From: Pedobacter sp. SYSU D00535
Lineage (GTDB): Bacteria; Bacteroidota; Bacteroidia; Sphingobacteriales; Sphingobacteriaceae
Direction of reading: 5' to 3'
Assembly (NCBI RefSeq): GCF_017355855.1
Contig: NZ_JAFEWD010000003.1
Location: 124,001 to 188,000, forward strand
DNA length: 64,000 nucleotides
Of the stretch, positions 28,373 through 36,636 are shown one piece after another. The first letter of the stretch is position 1. Each line of letters opens with the position of its first letter. The notes below the pieces were generated by a model. The model did no database searches, was not told the origin of the DNA, and saw nothing but the letters and a program-made list of their open reading frames with translations. The position numbers and the translations under genes are program-made.

Positions 28373-29064
28373 TGAGCAACAAATCTTCTTCTTTAAAAAA
28401 AGTTTTAATCCTGGTATCCATCCTTGCGGTACCAGGATTTTTATATTATTTACTACAGGAAAAAGGGAAAAACCGATACCGTCCTCTCAGTATTTACGGG
28501 CCTAAGGAAGTTGCTTCTACCTTTCACACAAAACGTGGTAAGAAAATTCCGGACACCATTTATCATCAAATAGGTAATTTTAAGCTTGTCGGTAGAACAG
28601 GCGACTCGGTAGCTTTTCCGGCTGATACGGGTAAGATAGCGGTCGTTCATTTCTTTGACACAAAGTGTAAAACTTGTCCGGGCATCCCCGTTATGCAAAG
28701 AGTGGCGGAAGTTTACAACGATAACCAAATGGTTCTCTTTTATTCTATTGCGGTTGATAAAACCGGCAACGATTCCGCAGTGCTTGCCAAACTATCCGAC
28801 TCACTCAACACACATGGTGCCAACTGGAGGTTTTTAGGAGGCAACTCGGGGGAGATATCCGATCTAGCGCGGAAGGAGTTTTTAGTTGATGTCTTCGAGC
28901 GAAAAACAGGAGATACGGTGACTAGTCCGATAATTGTGCTGGTAGATCCCAGAAAGCGCATACGTGGTTTTTACGATGCTTCTAGTAGAGAACAGGTTGA
29001 TAAATTATTGGACGAAATAAAGGTCCAGATTGCTGAAGAGCTGCGTCAGGTGGCCCATTACTAA
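28372..29064 (+). CDS. SCO1/SenC-like thioredoxin-fold protein with degenerate copper site
   Basis: The product has 230 residues with an N-terminal signal anchor (VLILVSILAVPGFLYYLLQ) and a redoxin domain. Position in the oxidase operon and the C-terminal IVLVDPRKRIRGFYDAS fit the SCO family of CuA-assembly proteins. However, the expected CxxxCP is C99-K-T-C102-P, a CxxC site. The segment that normally carries the copper His (DHS-type) reads DTVTSPIIVLVD with T184 and no His. It may act as a thiol-disulfide factor rather than a copper chaperone. The start overlaps the subunit IV stop. Confidence 0.78.
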   Translation: MSNKSSSLKKVLILVSILAVPGFLYYLLQEKGKNRYRPLSIYGPKEVASTFHTKRGKKIPDTIYHQIGNFKLVGRTGDSVAFPADTGKIAVVHFFDTKCKTCPGIPVMQRVAEVYNDNQMVLFYSIAVDKTGNDSAVLAKLSDSLNTHGANWRFLGGNSGEISDLARKEFLVDVFERKTGDTVTSPIIVLVDPRKRIRGFYDASSREQVDKLLDEIKVQIAEELRQVAHY

Positions 29065-29071
29065 ATTTGGT

Positions 29072-29611
29072 ATGAACGACAAGGTAGTTTTACGACTGGT
29101 TACAGTTGTTTCCATTTTTGTTTTTTTAGTTGTCGCCGTACTGCAGGCGAAAGTTATTAATATCTTCCCGGAAGGGACTGAGGTCCCTCAGTGGGTATTT
29201 AACCTGCCGAGGCTAAATGCGTTTATCAATGGAACCTGTAGCGTTCTTTTGGTGATTTCCCTAATTCAAATTAAGAATCGCAACATACGTACGCACAAGA
29301 TACTTAACGTCATTACGTTTATTCTGTCTTCTCTGTTCCTGGTTTCGTATATCATCTTTCATGCAACAGGTATTCGTACTAGTTACGGAGGCGAAGGGCT
29401 GGTGCGATATATCTATTATTTTATCCTGATCACACACATAATCCTTGCCGCGGTCGTCCTACCACTGGTGTTACTTAGCTTTTATAGTGGACTCCAGATG
29501 AATGTTGCGCGGCATCGGAAGCTCGTGCGTTGGAGCTTCCCGATATGGTTATATGTAACGGTGACCGGCGTAATTGTTTATGTAATGATTGCCCCTTATT
29601 ATACCTTTTAG
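29072..29611 (+). CDS. DUF420 membrane protein, probable oxidase assembly factor
   Basis: The product has 179 residues, start MNDKVVLRLVTV (7 nt after the SCO-like gene; the longer frame from 29030 is overlapping). It has five hydrophobic helices and conserved His residues in ATGIRTSYGG context, LITHIILAAVVLP and ARHRKLVRWSFPIWLYVTVTG. The family (DUF420, related to CtaM/YozB) has been tied to heme-copper oxidase assembly in Firmicutes. The placement here agrees. Confidence 0.88.
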   Translation: MNDKVVLRLVTVVSIFVFLVVAVLQAKVINIFPEGTEVPQWVFNLPRLNAFINGTCSVLLVISLIQIKNRNIRTHKILNVITFILSSLFLVSYIIFHATGIRTSYGGEGLVRYIYYFILITHIILAAVVLPLVLLSFYSGLQMNVARHRKLVRWSFPIWLYVTVTGVIVYVMIAPYYTF

Positions 29612-29656
29612 CCTGGAAAATGATAGCAGGATAGTCGTTTATAGGGATCTTTAGTA

Positions 29657-29664
29657 TAATTTTG
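29657..29664 (+). promoter_or_regulatory. Promoter -7 element TAATTTTG
   Basis: TAnnTTTG match ending 4 nt before the ATG at 29669. It would allow separate expression of the small CxxC protein downstream of the long operon. Confidence 0.5.
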
Positions 29665-29668
29665 TACT

Positions 29669-29944
29669 ATGAAAGTTTTTAGGTTTTGTGTTGTCGCTTT
29701 ATGCTTGGGGATGGTCCTGACTTTTCATAACCAGGCTTCTGCTCAGTGTGCTATGTGTAGTATGAATGCAGAGAATTCCGTGCAAAACGGAAATACACAA
29801 GGGAAGGGGTTGAACGATGGGATTCTATACTTGCTCGCTGCACCTTATTTGGCAGTGGCTGCAGTAGGTTATCTATGGTACAAGCGATATAGGAAGAAGA
29901 ACGTTACTATCGAACTGCCGGAAGAAAGAATTCATCTCAATTAA
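29669..29944 (+). CDS. Small membrane protein with CxxC motif
   Basis: A 91-residue protein with signal peptide (ending ASAQ) directly followed by CAMCSMNAEN, a CxxC pair that would face the periplasm. One C-terminal helix (ILYLLAAPYLAVAAVGYLWY) and a basic cytoplasmic tail follow. I recognise this shape as a conserved small protein near oxidase clusters in Bacteroidetes, but no function is known to me. The paired Cys could bind metal or act in thiol exchange next to the SCO-like protein. Confidence 0.75.
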   Translation: MKVFRFCVVALCLGMVLTFHNQASAQCAMCSMNAENSVQNGNTQGKGLNDGILYLLAAPYLAVAAVGYLWYKRYRKKNVTIELPEERIHLN

Positions 29945-29963
29945 GTGGAGATATTGAAGGCTG

Positions 29964-30336
29964 ATGACTTCAATATTCAAAGCAGTAGCTGAGTCAAGGT
30001 GCCCCAGGTGCCGGAGAGGAAAAATTTTTCCCGGAGCCACGTATAGTCTGGGAGTGCAACGAATGGACGAGCATTGCCCGAACTGAGGTTTGAAGTTTGA
30101 GGTGGAGCCGGGCTACTTTTAGGCAGCACTATGTATAAGTTAGGCCTTTAACGTGGCCGAAATGCAGGAACAGCCCTTCTGACCTTCTATGTTACTGCTT
30201 AAGGTCCTTTACTCTATCTCGGGGTGATTTTTGCCGTGATCTTGATGCTCGTTCCATTTAATTACCGGTATTCGCGGGTAATTTTTCTGCATTGGTTGTC
30301 TCAAAAGTAAAATATAACCCTGATCTTGATAAATGA
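29964..30336 (+). pseudogene. Decayed DUF983 gene
   Basis: Translation from ATG 29964 gives the DUF983 zinc-ribbon start (RCPRCRRGKIFPGATYSL, DEHCPN), but the gene is broken. In-frame stops: TGA 30084 where a Cys codon is expected, TAG 30120 and TAG 30141 where Tyr codons are expected. A one-base loss near 30163 shifts the frame, in which TAGTALLTFYV-type helix sequence continues to TAA 30200, then LLYLGVIFAVILMLVPFNY. A second one-base loss near 30307 shifts to the tail KYNPDLDK. The tail's TGA (30334-30336) overlaps the ATG of the next gene, the relic of an operon junction. Confidence 0.85.
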
Positions 30337-30995
30337 TTACTAGATCCACCTTAGATTTTCTTTCCAAGCTCCAGGAAAACAACCACCGGGAATGGTTTCA
30401 GGAGCATAAGAGTGAGTATGAAAGTGCCAGAGAGAACGTTTATGAGTTTACTTTGGCTCTTATAAAAATATTATCTGAAATTGATCCGACGGTGCCAGCT
30501 GATCTCGACCCCAAAAACTGTGTGATGAGGATCTACAGGGATATTCGTTTCAGCAAAGACAAAACGCCCTACAAAACTAATTTTGGCATTGCCATTTCTG
30601 GAAATGGGAAAAACTTTAAGGGGCCCGGATATTACTTCCATATCCAGCCGGGAAAGTCGTTCATTGCGGGAGGCTCCTGGTTTCCCGGAGCGGAGGAATT
30701 GAAAGCCATAAGGCAAGAGATCGACTATAATGCAAGCGACTTTCATGACTTAGTTAACGATGCCGCTTTTAAGGAGATGTTTGGGGATCTCGATACAGAG
30801 GGCAAGTTAAAGACTGTACCAAAAGGCTATTCTGCCGATCATCCTGAGATCGAATATCTGAAGCTTAAGAGCTTTACCGTTAGCCGGTTGGTGACAGATG
30901 CTGAGCTATCTAGCCCTAAGGTAAACGCTTTAGCGCAGGCAGCTTTCGAAAAATTATATCCTTTAATCGTTTTTTTACGTAATGCCATTGCTTAA
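30333..30995 (+). CDS. DUF2461 family protein
   Basis: The product has 220 residues. Family features: ENNHREWFQEHKSEYESAREN at the N-terminus, NCVMRIYRDIRFSKDKTPYKTNFG in the centre, and GPGYYFHIQPGKSFIAGGSW. DUF2461 proteins are soluble and of unknown function. The ATG overlaps the stop of the decayed DUF983 gene (ATGA), so it was probably translated by coupling and now starts behind a nonfunctional cistron. Confidence 0.92.
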   Translation: MITRSTLDFLSKLQENNHREWFQEHKSEYESARENVYEFTLALIKILSEIDPTVPADLDPKNCVMRIYRDIRFSKDKTPYKTNFGIAISGNGKNFKGPGYYFHIQPGKSFIAGGSWFPGAEELKAIRQEIDYNASDFHDLVNDAAFKEMFGDLDTEGKLKTVPKGYSADHPEIEYLKLKSFTVSRLVTDAELSSPKVNALAQAAFEKLYPLIVFLRNAIA

Positions 30996-31005
30996 TATTG
31001 CAATT

Positions 31006-31836
31006 ATGAAGAAATTGTTTTTCCTACTTTTTACGACTATGTGCCTCAGTTCTTGTGTAGTTTTATCTACAAAAAAATACAAAACACTGGTGGCAGAGCG
31101 TGATTCTCTTGCTAATGGCCTGAACGGCGCAAATGTTAAAATTACTAGCTTGGAGGAGGAGTTGACTCGTCTGCGTGCAGATACGGCTTCTCTTAATAAT
31201 AGAATAGCTGCTCTGGAAGCTAAGCTTACCGGCCTGGATGCTAATTACGCATCTTTAAGGGCTAATAGTTCGTCAGAAATTAAGAAGCTGTCTGCTGATC
31301 TTCAGAAAAGGGAAGCCCGCTTGAAAGAGGTGGAAGATATCTTGCGCAAGCGGGACGAAGCGACTAACGCACTTCGCGATAAGCTCCAGAAGGCATTGCT
31401 GGGTTTTCAACAAAGCGGACTTACGGTAGAGATTCGGCATGGTAAGGTATACGTTTCGCTGACTGACAAACTCCTTTTCGATACGGGAAGTATCATCATT
31501 GATGAAAAAGGGAAGCAAGCCCTCACTGAACTTGCGAAGGTTTTGAAGACGCAGCCGGAAATCAATATTTCGGTGGAAGGTCATACCGACAATCAGCGGG
31601 TTGCTAATTTGGGTCAGATTAAGGATAACTGGGACTTAAGTGTGTTGAGAGCCACTTCAGTGGTTCGTTACCTTACTGACGTGCAGAAGATCGAAAATAC
31701 GAGGATTACGGCAACCGGGAAAGGGCAGTATCAGCCCCTGGCAAGTGGTAACACACCTGAGGAACGTAGCCGCAACCGGAGAATTGAGATCGTTCTTTCG
31801 CCAAAGCTTGATGAACTGTACGATCTAATAAAGTAA
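31006..31836 (+). CDS. OmpA-family lipoprotein with coiled coil
   Basis: The product has 276 residues from ATG 31006 (MKKLFFLLFTTMCLSSC; the frame from 30982 precedes the signal). The lipobox Cys is followed by a long coiled coil (about residues 35-125, heptads of Leu/Ile with Asn/Lys/Glu). An OmpA-like peptidoglycan-binding domain comes last (LFDTGSIIIDEKGKQALTEL, ISVEGHTDN, SRNRRIEIVL). It presumably tethers the outer membrane to peptidoglycan. A strong terminator follows. Confidence 0.93.
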   Translation: MKKLFFLLFTTMCLSSCVVLSTKKYKTLVAERDSLANGLNGANVKITSLEEELTRLRADTASLNNRIAALEAKLTGLDANYASLRANSSSEIKKLSADLQKREARLKEVEDILRKRDEATNALRDKLQKALLGFQQSGLTVEIRHGKVYVSLTDKLLFDTGSIIIDEKGKQALTELAKVLKTQPEINISVEGHTDNQRVANLGQIKDNWDLSVLRATSVVRYLTDVQKIENTRITATGKGQYQPLASGNTPEERSRNRRIEIVLSPKLDELYDLIK

Positions 31837-31859
31837 GAGACGTTCGAAAAATTATATGG

Positions 31860-31890
31860 AAAAGCTGTAATGAGACTCATTACAGCTTTT
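31860..31890. terminator. Bidirectional terminator, OmpA-family gene / rfbC
   Basis: Perfect 15-bp inverted repeat around a single central A, with A4/T4 ends, between two convergent genes. Confidence 0.93.
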
Positions 31891-31896
31891 TAAGTT

Positions 31897-32445
31897 TTAG
31901 AAAGGACTGTTGAATTCGTTAAAGCGAGGAAGTACTTTGTCTTTTGCGGACAAGATCACCTCGTCCTCGCTCAACCCCCACTTGATATTCAATTCAGGAT
32001 CGTTCCATATCACACCGATCTCAGAGGCCTTGTCATACAGATTAGTCACTTTATAGCTGAAGATGGTGTTGTCTTCAAGGGTGACGAAACCGTGCAGAAA
32101 TCCAGGTGGGATCCAGAACATTTTAAAGTTATCGCCGCTCATTTCAATGCTTACATGTTGTCCGTAAGTTGCTGAGCCCTTCCTGATATCTACTGCGACA
32201 TCAATGACCCTTCCCTGGATAACCCGTACTAATTTTCCCTGAGCAAATGGGTTTGCTTGTCCGTGAAGCCCCCGTAGTGTACCCCGTTGGGAGAAGGACT
32301 GATTATCCTGTACAAAATCTTCGTCAATACCTGCTTCGCTAAAAAGTTTCTTGTTATAGCTTTCGTAGAAGTAGCCGCGATCGTCTTTCCAGATTTTTGG
32401 TTCAATAATAATTAAGTCGGGGATAGAGGTTTGGATGAAGTTCAT
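31897..32445 (-). CDS. rfbC: dTDP-4-dehydrorhamnose 3,5-epimerase
   Basis: This 182-residue cupin-fold epimerase acts in dTDP-L-rhamnose synthesis for surface polysaccharide. Motifs: FVQDNQSFSQRGTLRGLHGQ with the active-site His, QGKLVRVIQGRVIDVAVDIR, FWIPPGFLHGFVTLEDN and IGVIWNDPELNIKW. The usual GLHYQ reads GLHGQ here. It starts 2 nt after the DUF4286 gene. No other rhamnose genes (rfbA, B, D) are nearby. Confidence 0.95.
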   Translation of the reverse strand: MNFIQTSIPDLIIIEPKIWKDDRGYFYESYNKKLFSEAGIDEDFVQDNQSFSQRGTLRGLHGQANPFAQGKLVRVIQGRVIDVAVDIRKGSATYGQHVSIEMSGDNFKMFWIPPGFLHGFVTLEDNTIFSYKVTNLYDKASEIGVIWNDPELNIKWGLSEDEVILSAKDKVLPRFNEFNSPF

Positions 32446-32447
32446 TA

Positions 32448-32750
32448 TTAATCTACGTATTCCATCAAGGAGCTAAAGGAAACAAATCTATTTTTGAATT
32501 CTGCTGCATGCAGATCCATGATTTTTGGGATGTGATTTTCCTGAAAATCTTTCAGATTCCCAACGGTATCGATGACGAATTGAAGACAATAGGTGGTGCC
32601 TTCATTGGGCGAATCAAGAACTTTAAGAAGCCGTTTGGAAACCACCAGCGTGCTATCCATTACTTCTGGAATAAATCTATCGTTCATCCAATTCAACCAC
32701 TCTTCATTTATGGCATCATCAATGATTATCGTGATGTTGTATAAAATCAT
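32448..32750 (-). CDS. DUF4286 family protein
   Basis: A small, soluble 100-residue protein with the pattern MILYNITIIIDDAINEEWLNWM...IPEVMDS, then GTTYCLQFVI and a hydrophilic helix. This is the ferredoxin-like-fold DUF4286 family found almost only in Bacteroidetes; function unknown. It is the first gene of a two-gene unit with rfbC and its start is only 3 nt behind a promoter octamer. Confidence 0.88.
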   Translation of the reverse strand: MILYNITIIIDDAINEEWLNWMNDRFIPEVMDSTLVVSKRLLKVLDSPNEGTTYCLQFVIDTVGNLKDFQENHIPKIMDLHAAEFKNRFVSFSSLMEYVD

Positions 32751-32753
32751 TCG

Positions 32754-32761
32754 CGAAGATA
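32754..32761 (-). promoter_or_regulatory. Promoter -7 element TATCTTCG of DUF4286-rfbC
   Basis: Minus-strand TATCTTCG ending 3 nt before the ATG at 32750, so the transcript would be nearly leaderless. Confidence 0.6.
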
Positions 32762-32777
32762 AAACTTTAAATTCAGC

Positions 32778-34589
32778 TTAGCCCAGTGAATCGCCACGCA
32801 AAGTACGAAAGCGCTTCCGTGCTTCAGTAACATGCAGGCTTCCGGGATAGTCGGTGATTATTTTTTGGTAGAACACCTTTGCTTTTTCGGCGTCATTCAG
32901 CCGGGTTTCATAAAGATCCCCCAAAATAAAAAGAGCGTCGTCGGCCCATAGGTCGAAGCTAAAATTGTCTACGATAAGTTGCAATTGTGCTGTGGCCTTC
33001 GACAAATCGTTTTGTTTTAAATAGATTCTTGATTTCGCCATCAGGATATCATCGGCCAGGGAATTTCCCGGAAAAAGCACGTTAATGCTATCGAGCGCCG
33101 TTAACGCTTTATCCAGCATGTTGCTGAAGATGTAATGGTCAGCACGAGCATAGATCTTTAACGCATTTGTATCCGCTCTTGTGGCGGTGTTTTCCTGAAT
33201 TAGCAAACTCAGATTCAGTGCGTCATTTGCAATTAGTTGAGAGGTGGAGCTCTTCAATACGTCCAGCTGGGCTTTAGCCCAGGCAAAATCCCCCTGAAAA
33301 TAAGAAAGCTTGGCATTCCGGAATTTTGCTTCCTGGCCCGCGGGCTCGTTCGCGAAATCTTTCTCTACCTGGCCGTAAATTAAGGCAGCTTCCCAAACTT
33401 CACCTGTTAGTATGTAGACGTCGGCTAGTTCCAGCTTAATTTGGGAAACTATAGAGGGGGGCAAGGCTGGTACTTTTAGAGTCTCCTCTAATAGAAGTTC
33501 GGCCTCTTTCGCTTTTCCCAGATGCTGAGCTTGCAGCCGTGCCAATTGTCGCATCGCAAACACAGTGTTCCTGCCTTTACCAAATTCTTTTAGCATCTCC
33601 AGGTATTCTTTTTCCAGGGTAGTGAGCTCTGCCGGACTAAACTTCCTGGCAGTAAGCTGCTCGCTTTTAGCACTGAGGATCTGGATTTTGGAAGGGATGT
33701 AATATTGGTTTTTATCTCCCTTGGTAAGCAGGTATTGAAAACCTTCGACGGCTGGTGCGTAAGCTTTATTAGCTACAAGTAAAAGCGACAAATCATATAC
33801 ACGGTCTCCTTCTTCCTTCAATCGTTTGTCAAGCGCGATCGTCTGCCGCAAAGCTAAATCATATTGCTTCTGCTGCAGATAGACCCAGGAAAGCAGCTCA
33901 GAATAGGCAAGGTTCTGAGGATTTTTTTGTAGTCTTTTGATAAGCGTTTGTCTTAGCCCATTGTAATCTTCCGGTGTTTCAAATACCATCGAAAAGGTAC
34001 TCTTCGCCTGATTCACGATCTGATCGCTCTCCTGCGGAACACTCATCAGGTTAATATATTCCTCTACCAGCATGGGCTTGTTCTTCTGAAAGCGATACAA
34101 AGACAGCAGGTCAAAGGCAAATGCCATGTCGTCATTTAAAACTTTTCTGCCGTTCAGCAGCGTCTTTATGGCATAGTCAAACGCATCAGCACGGTAGAAG
34201 TTGATTGACAACTCGCGGATAGCGTATTCATTTTTTTGAAGATTCCGAACCAGGCCGTTGTACCAGTCGGCCGCCTTTTCTTGCTGACCGCGTTCCTGCA
34301 GTAATTTCCCGTAATCTACCTGGTAGGTGTAGTTGTCAGGGAATGTTTTTATCATGTTTTTGATCACCTTTTCTGCTTCATCATGTTTTTTTAAGTTGAA
34401 AAGGGAATTCAGATACTGGTCGTAGTAGCCCGCGCTATTTTGCCTGAAAAGCTTCTCATAGATAGTGAGAGCCTTATCAAACTCGCCGTTCTGATAATAT
34501 TGCGCAGCCAGGGCATCCTCATTGCTTCTTTGAGAGAAAGCGGAGGAGATAGTAAAAATGAGTAGTAAATGCAGAACCAGTTTTTTCAT
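32778..34589 (-). CDS. Tetratricopeptide-repeat protein, periplasmic
   Basis: The product has 603 residues with an N-terminal signal peptide (ending SSAFSQ). It is all-helical with many TPR-type repeats (AAQYYQNGEFDKALTIYEKLF at residue 30 on, ADDILMAKSRIYLKQNDLSKA, ADDALFILGDLYETRLND near the C-terminus). The arrangement resembles gliding/BamD-like TPR scaffolds of Bacteroidetes. A TAnnTTTA octamer at 34610-34617 on the minus strand may be its promoter. Partner unknown; probably an envelope assembly scaffold. Confidence 0.85.
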   Translation of the reverse strand: MKKLVLHLLLIFTISSAFSQRSNEDALAAQYYQNGEFDKALTIYEKLFRQNSAGYYDQYLNSLFNLKKHDEAEKVIKNMIKTFPDNYTYQVDYGKLLQERGQQEKAADWYNGLVRNLQKNEYAIRELSINFYRADAFDYAIKTLLNGRKVLNDDMAFAFDLLSLYRFQKNKPMLVEEYINLMSVPQESDQIVNQAKSTFSMVFETPEDYNGLRQTLIKRLQKNPQNLAYSELLSWVYLQQKQYDLALRQTIALDKRLKEEGDRVYDLSLLLVANKAYAPAVEGFQYLLTKGDKNQYYIPSKIQILSAKSEQLTARKFSPAELTTLEKEYLEMLKEFGKGRNTVFAMRQLARLQAQHLGKAKEAELLLEETLKVPALPPSIVSQIKLELADVYILTGEVWEAALIYGQVEKDFANEPAGQEAKFRNAKLSYFQGDFAWAKAQLDVLKSSTSQLIANDALNLSLLIQENTATRADTNALKIYARADHYIFSNMLDKALTALDSINVLFPGNSLADDILMAKSRIYLKQNDLSKATAQLQLIVDNFSFDLWADDALFILGDLYETRLNDAEKAKVFYQKIITDYPGSLHVTEARKRFRTLRGDSLG

Positions 34590-34738
34590 GCAGCGCTATC
34601 CTTGCTAGTTAAAGATAACGACTAATGCTTTGTTTTAATGTATCTATGTAAAAATGCTGTATTCTAAATGTTACTTCTCTTAAAACCTAAAACGGTTATT
34701 TTAGTAATTCAAACTTGGTTTTTCACAGAGGGGTTCGG

Positions 34739-36625
34739 ATGCTTATGCAAATTATAGTTAAGATCGTTTTATGTATTTTTCTGTTAGGGATCGGTGCCAG
34801 CTGTCGGGAGGGTAAAAATGTAAGAATTGTCCCCGTTGAGGACTTTTTCAGAAGCCCTGAAATGACTAGCTTCCAGATTTCCCCTGACGGACAGTACATC
34901 TCTTACCTGAAACCCTTCAAAAATCGTCTTAATATTTTCGTCCAAACGTTGGATGGCAAAAATGTAAAACGTATCACTGAAATAGACAATAGTAACGTTA
35001 CTTATTATAGTTGGGCCAGCAATGATCAGCTGTTGTTCAGAACGGATCGGAGCAGTGGCGCTTTCCTGTATTCAGTGTTTAAAGATGGGAGCAATTTTAA
35101 AGAGCTGATTTCGGATGAACGGGTTAATTTGAAGCTAATCAATACCAAAAATTTTTATGGAAACCGGGTGCTGGTGGGGTTGAACAGGCGCGACTCTACC
35201 GTGTTTGATGCCTATAGCCTCAATCTCCGCACTGGCGACCTGAAGCTGGAGGAGAAAAATCCAGGAAACATTTTCCAATGGTATGCCGACGAGAATGGAA
35301 AGCTTAGGATGGCAATGGCTAGCGACGGTGTGAATGAAACCTTGCTATTTCGGATCAGTGAGAATGATCGGTTTAAGCCTGTTATCTCAAATAACTTCAA
35401 GAGCCGGATTATTCCTGTAGGCTTTTGCGGAAGCAACAAGAATTGTATTTATGCATTGTCGAATGTCAATCGCGACAAGCTGCATCTTGTCAAATTCAAC
35501 TGCAATACGGGTAAAGAGATGGAGACGATCTTTAGTCATGACGAGGTGGATGTTTCCGAAGGGGGCTACTCGAACAAACGCCGTAAACTTATCTTCGCTG
35601 GTTATGAAACCTGGAAAAAGGAACGGCACTATATAGACGATTCTTCAAGAGTTGTTTACGCAGCTTTGCAGAAGCAAATGCCGAATACAGAGATCGTTCT
35701 AGTTGATCAGGACGCTCTAGGCACGAAATACATTGTTAAAACGTTTACTGATCGCTCTCCCGGTGCCTTCTACCTCTATACAACAGCTGATAATAAACTT
35801 CTGAAGCTTAGTGATGTTAACTCTTCTATTCAAGAGGAAGAGATGTGTAAAATGGAGCCGCTATCTTTCAAGAGCCGCGACGGAAAGGTAATCCATGGGT
35901 ACCTGACCCTGCCTCTGAACGGAACCGCTAAAAATTTACCCGTAGTGGTGCTGCCTCATGGAGGTCCGTCCAATAGAAACTCCTGGGGATTTAGTGCCGA
36001 AGTGCAATTTCTGGCCAACAGGGGATATGCCGTTTTCCAGATCAACTATCGGGGCTCCGATGGCTATGGGAAGCAGTTTTGGATCAGTGGCTTTAAAAAG
36101 TGGGGAACGGATATGCAGAATGATATTACGGATGGAGTAAAATGGTTGATTAGTGAAGGCGTAGCCAACCCAAAGAAAATTGCTATTTACGGCTCCGGTT
36201 TCGGTGGGTTCAGCGCCATGCATGGCCTCTGTTTTCAACCCGATTTGTATGTCTGCGGTGCCTCTCAGTCGGGATATTTAAATTTGTTTACCTATCTCAA
36301 AGCCGTTCCGCCTTATTATAAACCTATCCTCCAGATGTATTATGAGATGGTAGGGAATCCCGAAAAGGACATGGATTACCTGAGAGCCGTTTCTCCTGTT
36401 TTTCATGCGGATAAGATAAAAGCTCCGGTTCTGATTGCGCAGGATGCGAAGGATCCACGGGTTAAGGTGAACGAAACAAACCAGTTTGTGAAGGAGCTCA
36501 AGAAAAGGCAAATTCCTGTTACCTACATCGTGAAAGAGAAGGAGCGTTATACCTTGCGTAACCCCGAGAACAGAATTGATTTCTACAGGCAGTTGGAAGA
36601 TTTTCTTGAAAAAAATCTGAAATAG
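34739..36625 (+). CDS. S9 prolyl-oligopeptidase-family lipoprotein lacking catalytic Ser and His
   Basis: The start is ATG 34739 (MLMQIIVKIVLCIFLLGIGASC), a lipoprotein-type signal with C22; the frame from TTG 34715 is less likely. The 628 residues comprise an N-terminal beta-propeller (FQISPDGQYISYLKP and WD-like repeats) and an alpha/beta-hydrolase domain. The domain is well preserved (VVLPHGGPSNRNSWGF, GYAVFQINYRGSDGYGKQFW). Yet the nucleophile elbow reads YGSGFGGF, placing Gly at 487 where Ser stands in GGSxGG. The catalytic His position reads ERYTLRNPEN with Y604. Asp572 (KDPRV) remains. Probably non-catalytic. It is 11 nt upstream of a histidine kinase. Confidence 0.88.
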   Translation: MLMQIIVKIVLCIFLLGIGASCREGKNVRIVPVEDFFRSPEMTSFQISPDGQYISYLKPFKNRLNIFVQTLDGKNVKRITEIDNSNVTYYSWASNDQLLFRTDRSSGAFLYSVFKDGSNFKELISDERVNLKLINTKNFYGNRVLVGLNRRDSTVFDAYSLNLRTGDLKLEEKNPGNIFQWYADENGKLRMAMASDGVNETLLFRISENDRFKPVISNNFKSRIIPVGFCGSNKNCIYALSNVNRDKLHLVKFNCNTGKEMETIFSHDEVDVSEGGYSNKRRKLIFAGYETWKKERHYIDDSSRVVYAALQKQMPNTEIVLVDQDALGTKYIVKTFTDRSPGAFYLYTTADNKLLKLSDVNSSIQEEEMCKMEPLSFKSRDGKVIHGYLTLPLNGTAKNLPVVVLPHGGPSNRNSWGFSAEVQFLANRGYAVFQINYRGSDGYGKQFWISGFKKWGTDMQNDITDGVKWLISEGVANPKKIAIYGSGFGGFSAMHGLCFQPDLYVCGASQSGYLNLFTYLKAVPPYYKPILQMYYEMVGNPEKDMDYLRAVSPVFHADKIKAPVLIAQDAKDPRVKVNETNQFVKELKKRQIPVTYIVKEKERYTLRNPENRIDFYRQLEDFLEKNLK

Positions 36626-36636
36626 AGATTTGTGGA

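Noticed and set aside
30084-30086. TGA at a Cys position in the DUF983 gene as a selenocysteine or recoded codon
   Set aside because: TAG and TAA stops and two frameshifts follow in the same gene; no SECIS-like need; decay explains all of it.
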